Shown: one piece after another, positions 1 through 5,210 of the stretch
How the letters are laid out: each line of letters begins with the position of its first letter
Position numbering within the stretch: position 1 is the first letter of the stretch
Origin: Bacteroidales bacterium UBA6346
GTDB taxonomy: Bacteria; Bacteroidota; Bacteroidia; Bacteroidales; UBA932
DNA length: 8,911 nucleotides
Direction of reading: 5' to 3'
NCBI GenBank assembly: GCA_002438905.1
Contig: DJSA01000016.1
Coordinates: 4,496 to 13,406, forward strand
The notes under the pieces: model-generated
What the model saw: the letters and a program-made list of their open reading frames with translations, nothing else
Databases searched by the model: none
Told to the model about the DNA's origin: nothing
Made by a program: the position numbers and the translations under genes

Positions 1-1005
1 TTCTATTCTGTGTCAAAGTCTGCTGAGCCTGTCGCGGCGCACCCCGACCGCATCACCGTCACGGCTCTCTATATAGACAATGTCCTTGTGTCTCCCGGAA
101 CGGAATACTCCGGTCGCCGCATATTGAATTCCGACATCGCCCTTGTGGACTCCATTACTCTCGGGCGCGACCAGGGTTCATTTGCCCTGAGTTTTTCTTC
201 TATGAAATACCCTGCACCGGCAGGACGTTTTGCATGGCGTCTCACGGGTTTCCATGACGATTGGCAGACTGGTTCTGCCGACACTCGGGCCGTGTTTCTC
301 AATGTTCCTCCGGGCAACTACTCCTTCGAAGTCTGTCACCTGAATCCTGACGGGACACCGGACTCTGAGACCAAGGTGTTGAGAATCCGTGTGTTGCATG
401 CGTGGTATGCGACCGGTTGGGCTTGGCTTGTCTACGTTGTACTGCTTGCCGGCCTGGCCATGTTCGTCGCCTATTTCCTGAAAGTCCGCCGACAGCTCCA
501 GACCGAGCGCACGGAAAGGGAGAAAGCCCAGTCCATGGCAAACTCCACCATCAGCCGCACACAGGAGTTCCGCGAGACTCTGAGCGCAATCTTCGGCTCA
601 CGGGGCTCCGCCGAGCAATCTTCTGGGGTTGCCTCCGGCTCTTCTCCTGCTCCGGCTTCCGCCCTGTCCTCTCCTGACGCGAAGTTCATGAAGGAGATTT
701 CCGACATCGTGAACCGCCATATCGGAGACCCGGATTTTTCCGCGGCGGTTCTCTGCGAGGAATCACGCTGGCCGGCCAAGCAGGTCTATCGCAAGATAAA
801 GCAGCTCACCGGGCTCGGCACGGTCGAGTTCATCCGCGACATCCGCCTCTCGCAGGCGGCCTCGCTCCTCGAACAGGGCCGGTTCAGCGTCACCGAAATC
901 ATGTACAAGGTGGGCTTCACCACCCCGTCCTATTTCTCCAAGTGCTTCAAGGCCCGCTATGGTCTCACCCCGTCCGAATATCAACTCAAATCAACCCGTC
1001 TCTGA
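1..1005 (+). CDS. Membrane-spanning Y_Y_Y sensor / AraC-type regulator, 5' truncated
   Basis: The reading frame is open to base 1, so this is the C-terminal part of a longer protein; the GTG at 10 is probably internal. Counting residues from that GTG, a triple-tyrosine (Y_Y_Y) domain lies at about 68-127 (WRLTGF..DW then VPPGNYSFEV), the usual module after a periplasmic beta-propeller in Bacteroidota sensors. A single membrane helix follows at about 132-157, then a charged, possibly coiled linker (158-192), a Ser/Ala/Pro-rich stretch and an AraC HTH domain at about 228-327 ending YFSKCFKARYGLTPSEY. By family knowledge the missing N-terminus should be a propeller that binds a periplasmic ligand. 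Unlike hybrid two-component systems, there is no kinase, ATPase or receiver domain between helix and HTH, so signalling would pass directly across the membrane. Its 3' end overlaps the convergent ATPase gene by 20 bp. The target genes are unknown, possibly upstream of the window. Confidence 0.88.
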   Translation, partial: FYSVSKSAEPVAAHPDRITVTALYIDNVLVSPGTEYSGRRILNSDIALVDSITLGRDQGSFALSFSSMKYPAPAGRFAWRLTGFHDDWQTGSADTRAVFLNVPPGNYSFEVCHLNPDGTPDSETKVLRIRVLHAWYATGWAWLVYVVLLAGLAMFVAYFLKVRRQLQTERTEREKAQSMANSTISRTQEFRETLSAIFGSRGSAEQSSGVASGSSPAPASALSSPDAKFMKEISDIVNRHIGDPDFSAAVLCEESRWPAKQVYRKIKQLTGLGTVEFIRDIRLSQAASLLEQGRFSVTEIMYKVGFTTPSYFSKCFKARYGLTPSEYQLKSTRL

Positions 1006-2194
1006 AAAAGGCCCTTGCGTCAATATGGCGGATGCCCTCATATTTCCCGGCCTCCATATACGGCGTCATTGATATTACATATTTCTGATTGTTGTCCTTG
1101 ATTTGCAGCAGATTGCCGAACTCTCTCCGCAAGGTGTCATCGTCGTGGATGAGATATGCGACCTGTACGTAACGGACATCATCTCCTCTTGAACATACGA
1201 AATCTATTTCAGCATTGTATAGAACACCGACGTTTACTTTATATCCCAATCTTACAAGATGTTGATATACAAGATTTTCGAGAATCTTCTCAATGTCATT
1301 GACCCGTCTTCCCCCTACGACGAAGTTTCGTATGCCGACATCTCCGAAATAATACTTTGAGTTTGTCTCCAGCAGCCGTTTCCCGGGTATGTTGTATCTT
1401 TCGACTTCGTTTATGAGGTACGCTGCGGACGTCGCCTTAAGGTAGCTGAGCACAATGTTCTTTGATATATCCTCTTTCCTCGATTCCATATAGTTGTGGA
1501 TGTTTGTCGCTGAAATCGGCTTCCCGATATTGTCCCCCGTATATTTTACGAGATTTTCGAGAAAAGGCATATTCCGGATGTTTTTTCTGTTGACTATGTC
1601 TTTGATGAGAATTGTGTTGTAAATTCCTTGCAGATAGTCGTTTATTGTTTCGGGATTATCAAGACCGAAGGCTCTGAGACCCGGAAGACCTCCGTAGTTC
1701 ATGTATTTACCCAGCGACTGCTCGTTGTCCGGAAGATTGTGAAATTCGAGAAATTCGGAATAACTGAGTCCCTGAACGAGAATCTCTATATACCTTCCCG
1801 AAAGAAGTGTCGCAAGTTCCCCGGAGAGTATGTCTGAGTTGCTTCCGGTCACGATGATGTCAACGCAGTCTTCATTATAATAGTTGCGTAGCCCACGTTC
1901 AAAGTCCTCGATTTCCTGAACTTCATCAATCAGAATGTAGTTGTGCCGGCTGCTGTCGATATGTTCGTCAATATATTGAACCAGTTCCTTGTACGTTACG
2001 ATGAAATCAAAGGCGGTCTTTTCCTTGTCTATATATATGACATTGTTTTCGGGGCTGTCACTCTTTTTTTTCATCAGTTCCTTCATCACGCAGCTTTTCC
2101 CTACCCGTCGCTGCCCGGTGAGAACAACCAGCACGCCTTTGCCAAGGACTGATTCGAGCTTTTGGTAATAATTTGGTCTGGATATAAGTTTCAT
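986..2194 (-). CDS. AAA-family ATPase with DUF4143 C-terminal region
   Basis: A complete 402-residue protein of the AAA_14/DUF4143 class. The N-terminal ATPase shows Walker A GQRRVGKS at residues 27-34, Walker B ILIDEVQ at 87-93, a sensor-1-like stretch IIVTGSNS at 113-120 and a candidate arginine finger in LSGRY (R134). The DUF4143 part follows from about 195 and ends in a restriction-fold-like pattern, EIDFV at 329-333 then YVQVAYLI at 342-349. Length and motif order fit the family. Members are often present in many copies in Bacteroidota and archaea, but I know of no settled biochemical role, so no substrate is assigned. The ATG at 2194 gives an N-terminus typical of the family (RPNYYQKLE). 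The gene is much more AT-rich than its neighbours: bases 1561-1620 are 35% G+C by hand count, against 60% for 7081-7140. This suggests separate origin or recent transfer. Its promoter and two palindromes lie just upstream. Confidence 0.92.
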   Translation of the reverse strand: MKLISRPNYYQKLESVLGKGVLVVLTGQRRVGKSCVMKELMKKKSDSPENNVIYIDKEKTAFDFIVTYKELVQYIDEHIDSSRHNYILIDEVQEIEDFERGLRNYYNEDCVDIIVTGSNSDILSGELATLLSGRYIEILVQGLSYSEFLEFHNLPDNEQSLGKYMNYGGLPGLRAFGLDNPETINDYLQGIYNTILIKDIVNRKNIRNMPFLENLVKYTGDNIGKPISATNIHNYMESRKEDISKNIVLSYLKATSAAYLINEVERYNIPGKRLLETNSKYYFGDVGIRNFVVGGRRVNDIEKILENLVYQHLVRLGYKVNVGVLYNAEIDFVCSRGDDVRYVQVAYLIHDDDTLRREFGNLLQIKDNNQKYVISMTPYMEAGKYEGIRHIDARAFFRDGLI

Positions 2195-2217
2195 GTCAAT
2201 GATGATTTGAACTGTGA

Positions 2218-2225
2218 CAAAGATA
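2218..2225 (-). promoter_or_regulatory. -7 promoter element of the ATPase gene
   Basis: On the minus strand the bases read TATCTTTG, an exact match to the Bacteroidota -7 consensus TAnnTTTG. It ends 23 bases before the ATPase start codon, so the leader would be very short. No TTTG lies at the ideal 19-21 base spacing; the nearest is 27 bases upstream, inside the first palindrome. The match is seen directly; promoter activity is inferred. Confidence 0.6.
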
Positions 2226-2232
2226 GCTTATT

Positions 2233-2258
2233 TTTTTGTTTAGTATACTCAACAAAAA
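2233..2258. promoter_or_regulatory. Palindromic operator-like site 1
   Basis: This is a 26-bp palindrome with one mismatched pair: an outer arm TTTTTGTT, a central perfect palindrome AGTATACT at 2242-2249, and an outer arm AACAAAAA. It starts 8 bases upstream of the ATPase -7 element and covers the place where a -33 element would lie, so a bound protein would be expected to block transcription. Over 24 bases it matches site 2 at 21 positions. The symmetry suggests a dimeric DNA-binding protein; which one is unknown. Confidence 0.6.
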
Positions 2259-2271
2259 CCAAAAATTTTGA

Positions 2272-2297
2272 ATTTTGTTGAGTATATCCAACAAAAT
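2272..2297. promoter_or_regulatory. Palindromic operator-like site 2
   Basis: Perfect 9-bp arms, ATTTTGTTG and CAACAAAAT, flank the 8-bp centre AGTATATC. It is a second copy of site 1 with three differences in the core 24 bases, and its centre is 39 bp from that of site 1. The two sites together also make a 14-bp perfect inverted repeat (2244-2257 against 2273-2286). It lies between the two divergent promoters, about 57 bp from the -7 element of the regulator gene at 2380, so it could affect either gene. Confidence 0.58.
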
Positions 2298-2353
2298 GCC
2301 GAGCCTCGGCGCGGAGTGGCTTCGTCAGTGACTTGAATGTTCCGGAATTTTCA

Positions 2354-2361
2354 TAAATTTG
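2354..2361 (+). promoter_or_regulatory. -7 promoter element of the seven-helix AraC regulator
   Basis: The bases read TAAATTTG, an exact match to TAnnTTTG, with a partial -33 element CTTG at 2332-2335 and a spacing of 18 bases. The start codon is only 18 bases after the element, so the leader would be about a dozen bases. The match is direct; function is inferred. Confidence 0.55.
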
Positions 2362-2379
2362 TCTGTAAAATGATTTGGA

Positions 2380-3627
2380 ATGATTCCACGACTCCTGTAT
2401 ATATTGTTCGCACTCGTCGAATTCGCGGCGGCGGGATTCATGTTCGCAAAACATCGGCGGCAGCCCGACCGTTCACGGGTGTTCATCGCTGTGTTTTTCC
2501 TGCTGTCAGCCCTCAGCGCTGTCTTCGTTGTTGTCTCGCGAACTTTCTTTCCCGAGACTCTCGGCCAAAGGAATAGCCCTCACTATATACTTCTCGGGTT
2601 TGTCGTGTTCTTCATGCTCCTGCTCTATCCGATAGAGGTGCTGCGTCCGCGTTGGATGACTTGGCCTCGGACACTGAAAATACTGAGTCCGTGGCTTTTC
2701 TTTGTCCTTTGCCTTTTGGCTGTGGCTCCGCTCGGACTGCACACGATGTCTTCCGTCAAGGATATTCTGCTGCATATAGGGGAGACGAATGTGTTTCTTC
2801 AGGTGGTTCTGTCGCTTATATTCATCCCCTATGGCCTGTGGCTCTGCCTTATGGACTACAACTGGCGCAAGAGCAGTGCCCCGAGGGATTGGCTGCGGCT
2901 GATAGTCGCCATCGCGATGCTGATGACACTCACGTTCTCCTGCACCCGAATTTTCAACCTCAGATGGGCAACGTATGCCCACCTATTTCTCTATTTCCTT
3001 CTGACATACATAATACTGCGCGTGGAGCTCGTCATCCGTTTCCGTGTGCCCAGCGACGTTGATGAGGAACGAACTGCCGAAGAGCCGCCGCTTTTCGAGG
3101 AATACATGCCGGAGCATCCGCAAAATGCCGCGTTGCCCCGTGAAAATGAGGCTGGAGCGTCTTGCGGAAGTGATGCCGATGGTGCTGTCACGGGTTCTGA
3201 AGCGGCTCCGGATGAAGCTCCGACATTCGACGGCGCAAACGTTTCCGGCAGCAGTTTAAGAGCAGATGCTATGGGACTGATTAAGGAAAGGCTGCGGTCG
3301 CTTATGGACAACCCGGATGTGTGGCAGAATCCTGACCTTACCGCCGGAGAACTCCGCAATATGGTCGGGACGAACTCGAACTACCTCCAGAGGGCAATAA
3401 AGGAGATGGGGTGGCAGTCCTATTCCGACATGATTAATAGGAAGCGGATTGAGTATGTCTGTCGCGAACTGGCTGCGGGCGGGGCGGATAATGTTCAGGA
3501 CATATTCTACCGCGCCGGCTATCGTTCTCGTGTCACCGCGTGGAGGAATTTCACCGCGATAACCGGAGCCTCTCCCATCGAGTGGGTGTCCGAAGGTAAA
3601 ACCTCCGGGACGGGTGTGTCCTCATAG
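2380..3627 (+). CDS. Seven-helix membrane protein with C-terminal AraC HTH
   Basis: A complete 415-residue protein. The first 218 residues carry about seven hydrophobic helices (roughly 4-23, 34-53, 68-88, 101-121, 137-157, 171-190 and 197-218). A long acidic Ala/Glu/Ser-rich linker follows (about 223-293), then an AraC-type DNA-binding domain at about 296-402, with the second helix-turn-helix in DIFYRAGYRSRVTAWRNFTA and the TG.SP.EW ending usual for this family. By inference it is a membrane-anchored one-component regulator that senses a membrane or envelope signal and binds DNA from the membrane. No kinase or receiver domain is present. The ATG at 2380 begins directly with the first helix and lies just after a TAnnTTTG promoter. 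An ATG at 2370 is out of frame. It diverges from the ATPase gene and is followed 202 bp later by an outer-membrane protein gene, a plausible but unproven target. No convincing terminator was seen after it. Confidence 0.82.
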   Translation: MIPRLLYILFALVEFAAAGFMFAKHRRQPDRSRVFIAVFFLLSALSAVFVVVSRTFFPETLGQRNSPHYILLGFVVFFMLLLYPIEVLRPRWMTWPRTLKILSPWLFFVLCLLAVAPLGLHTMSSVKDILLHIGETNVFLQVVLSLIFIPYGLWLCLMDYNWRKSSAPRDWLRLIVAIAMLMTLTFSCTRIFNLRWATYAHLFLYFLLTYIILRVELVIRFRVPSDVDEERTAEEPPLFEEYMPEHPQNAALPRENEAGASCGSDADGAVTGSEAAPDEAPTFDGANVSGSSLRADAMGLIKERLRSLMDNPDVWQNPDLTAGELRNMVGTNSNYLQRAIKEMGWQSYSDMINRKRIEYVCRELAAGGADNVQDIFYRAGYRSRVTAWRNFTAITGASPIEWVSEGKTSGTGVSS

Positions 3628-3723
3628 GGAGGCGTGAACCGATAGGCAACGAAAAATGCCCGTTTTCCGATTTTGAAACATCGTTATTCCCGTTTTTGTA
3701 GCGAAATAGTGCGAATATTTGCA

Positions 3724-3731
3724 TACCTTTG
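3724..3731 (+). promoter_or_regulatory. -7 promoter element of the outer-membrane protein gene
   Basis: TACCTTTG followed by CA is an exact match to TAnnTTTG in its common Bacteroidales form. The closest reasonable upstream TTTG is at 3695-3698, at a rather long 25-base spacing. It predicts a leader of about 90 bases before the ATG at 3830. The region from 3628 to here holds no other feature I can support. Confidence 0.65.
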
Positions 3732-3752
3732 CATCCGTTTCGGGTCATTAGT

Positions 3753-3779
3753 GCGCGGTCGCCTTTGGATTGGCCGTGC
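3753..3779 (+). other. Hairpin in the leader of the outer-membrane protein mRNA
   Basis: GCGCGGTC at 3753-3760 can pair with GGCCGTGC at 3772-3779: eight pairs, two of them G-U, around an 11-base loop. It lies between the predicted transcription start and the start codon, in an otherwise AU-rich leader, and has no U-run, so it is not a terminator. It may affect mRNA stability or be a target for regulation; this is inference only. Confidence 0.35.
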
Positions 3780-3829
3780 TCTTTGTCCGACAGACTGTGA
3801 ATGTCAAACCATTATTAACAAATAGTACA

Positions 3830-4405
3830 ATGAAAAAGTTTATTCTTGTTCTTGCAGCCACAGTTCTTGCTGCCGTTGCAGTCAGCGCACAGCCACGTGC
3901 AATCGGTGCGCGTTTCGGTTATGGTGTCGAGGTCTCTTACCAGCACTCACTCGGTGCCGACAATATGCTCTCTGCTGAACTTTCATTTCCGGGGTTTGTC
4001 GGGGGTGTCGGTGCTGCCGCCACTTACGACTGGCTCAATCCGTTCAACACTGCCATTCCTTGGAATCACAAGGGCGAATGGAATTGGTACATGGGTGTCG
4101 GTGCCGGACTTGGATTCGGATGGCCGGATGTGGACAAATCCACAGTAGGGGATATCACTTATAAGACAAGTGCCAATTGGTTCAGCGTAGGTGTCGCAGG
4201 CCGTGTCGGCATCGAGTATAATTTCTGGTTCCCGCTTCAGCTCTCCTTTGACTGGCGTCCAACCATTGGACCAAGCTTCTCTTGGGCGAGGACTACAGCT
4301 TCAGGCGGCGGAGTCGATGTCAATGAACGCTCTCATTCGGCAGGCTTTTATTCAGATGGTCTTTGGGCCGGCGCAATCAGCCTCGGCGTAAGGTACAAGT
4401 TCTAA
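3830..4405 (+). CDS. Small outer-membrane beta-barrel protein
   Basis: A 191-residue exported protein. Residues 1-20 are a clear Sec signal peptide (MKKF, hydrophobic core, then VSA before Q21). The mature part is rich in Gly and aromatic residues, with alternating hydrophobic patterns that suggest about eight beta strands, for example 84-98, 117-132 and 135-143. It ends in LGVRYKF; a C-terminal Phe on the last strand is typical of BAM-inserted outer-membrane barrels. The ATG at 3830 is chosen over an in-frame ATG at 3770 because it starts the signal peptide and follows an AT-rich stretch, while the earlier one lies inside the leader hairpin. It appears monocistronic, with a promoter at 3724 and a terminator at 4429. 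The specific role (porin, adhesin or structural protein) cannot be read from the sequence. Confidence 0.8.
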   Translation: MKKFILVLAATVLAAVAVSAQPRAIGARFGYGVEVSYQHSLGADNMLSAELSFPGFVGGVGAAATYDWLNPFNTAIPWNHKGEWNWYMGVGAGLGFGWPDVDKSTVGDITYKTSANWFSVGVAGRVGIEYNFWFPLQLSFDWRPTIGPSFSWARTTASGGGVDVNERSHSAGFYSDGLWAGAISLGVRYKF

Positions 4406-4428
4406 AACAGACTTGCATAATAATATGG

Positions 4429-4461
4429 AGGGATGATCATGCGATTGGTCATCCCTTTTTT
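4429..4461 (+). terminator. Intrinsic terminator after the outer-membrane protein gene
   Basis: GGGATGATC at 4430-4438 pairs with GGTCATCCC at 4447-4455: nine pairs with one G-U, extended by one A-T pair, around an 8-base loop. It is followed directly by a run of six T (4456-4461). It lies 24 bases after the stop codon of the outer-membrane protein gene and separates it from the lipoprotein gene. Confidence 0.85.
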
Positions 4462-4513
4462 GTGGCATTTGCTTTGTGCGTTTTCGCCCGGCTTTGAAAA
4501 TATTGAAAACTAT

Positions 4514-5140
4514 ATGAATATGAAACCATTTGTTGCGGCGCTTGCTGTGGCCATGTCGCTCATGTCCCTCACTTCATGTGAAAAGGAGGGGGTCAAGCTT
4601 TTTGACGGGAATTATTCTTTCAAGACCAGCGGAATCCTGACGGTCGAGAGAATAGCTAAAATTTCGGAAACGAGCGGCGCTGAGACGGCTTCAGGGCAGG
4701 CCTCGGACAACGGGAATTCGGAATGGCCGGGCATAAATCTCCCAGATATTGATCTTCCGGACCTCCCGAGCGTGAATCTTCCCGACGGGGACCGGACGTT
4801 CAGACTGCCGCTTACCTCTGAGTCCGGACAGATGAACATCATAAAGACCGGTGACAACTCAGTGATTGTCACGATGAACATTGTCGGGGGCGATGCCCTC
4901 GTCTTCAGCGGAAAGGCGGAAGACAAGACTTTAACGCTCGATCCTGCCGTGCGCTTTGTACATTTCCGGGACGGAGCGAGCACGGTGAGTCTTGAGGTCA
5001 CTGTCTCCGGAATTGCCGAGAGGCACGATGATGTGGCGATTTTTACGCTCGAATATGCGGGCAAGGGCGAGACGACGTTCTATGACTACGAGATAAAGGA
5101 GTCCGATGTCAAATGCGTCGCGAAGGTCAACGAAGACTGA
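4514..5140 (+). CDS. Lipoprotein of unknown function
   Basis: A 208-residue protein with a type II signal peptide: MNMKPF, a hydrophobic stretch, then the lipobox LTSC with the lipidated Cys at 22, followed by EKE. After it come DGNYSFKTSG (31-40), a flexible Ser/Gly/Ala-rich part, and a Pro/Asp-rich stretch at about 72-92 in which LPD occurs three times (NLPD, DLPD, NLPD). The rest looks like a beta-rich domain, ending at 208. I do not recognise the family. In Bacteroidota such proteins sit in the inner or outer membrane facing the periplasm, or at the surface. The start at 4514 (or 4520, MKPF) is preferred to an in-frame ATG at 4433, which lies inside the terminator hairpin and would put 27 extra residues before the signal peptide. 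No terminator is visible before the efflux genes, so it may be transcribed with them. Confidence 0.78.
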   Translation: MNMKPFVAALAVAMSLMSLTSCEKEGVKLFDGNYSFKTSGILTVERIAKISETSGAETASGQASDNGNSEWPGINLPDIDLPDLPSVNLPDGDRTFRLPLTSESGQMNIIKTGDNSVIVTMNIVGGDALVFSGKAEDKTLTLDPAVRFVHFRDGASTVSLEVTVSGIAERHDDVAIFTLEYAGKGETTFYDYEIKESDVKCVAKVNED

Positions 5141-5161
5141 CGCTTTCAGGAGTTGAAGGAT

Positions 5162-5207
5162 CTGTCAGAATGATGGATATGTAATAAAATGTAAAATACT
5201 GTCAGAA
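5162..5207. repeat. Direct repeat CTGTCAGAA before the efflux genes
   Basis: The 9-mer CTGTCAGAA occurs at 5162-5170 and again at 5199-5207, 37 bp apart, in the 70-bp gap between the lipoprotein and the fusion protein. The second copy lies 3 bases before the start codon. It may be a regulator half-site pair or chance. No TAnnTTTG element is seen in this gap. Confidence 0.3.
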
Positions 5208-5210
5208 AAC

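Noticed and set aside
2298..2310. A short GC-rich inverted repeat (GCCGAG and CTCGGC around one base)
   Set aside because: The loop is too small for a good hairpin unless the stem shrinks to five pairs, there is no adequate T-run, and no gene ends here, so a terminator is not supported.
2191..2454. An 87-codon minus-strand frame whose stop overlaps the ATPase start by four bases (ATGA)
   Set aside because: The overlap looks like translational coupling, but the frame runs through both palindromes and the ATPase promoter and starts inside the opposite-strand regulator. Its translation shows no family features, so it is judged chance.
2506..2982. A 158-codon minus-strand frame
   Set aside because: It is antisense to the membrane helices of the AraC regulator, and its charged, low-complexity translation has no domain.
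3628..3723. A possible terminator after the seven-helix regulator (GGCA/TGCC with a following T-rich stretch)
   Set aside because: The stem is only four pairs and the T-run is broken by other bases, so it is not convincing.
3770..3829. An in-frame upstream start that would lengthen the outer-membrane protein by 20 residues
   Set aside because: It would bury the signal peptide and lies within the leader hairpin; ATG 3830 gives a standard signal peptide.
4433..4513. An in-frame upstream start for the lipoprotein
   Set aside because: The ATG lies inside the terminator stem of the preceding gene and would add 27 residues before a normal lipoprotein signal.
4612..5064. A 150-codon minus-strand frame
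   Set aside because: It is antisense to the lipoprotein gene, which has a signal peptide and lipobox on the plus strand.
5170..5184. A four-codon mini-ORF (MMDM) before the adaptor gene
   Set aside because: Too short to judge, with no attenuator structure around it.
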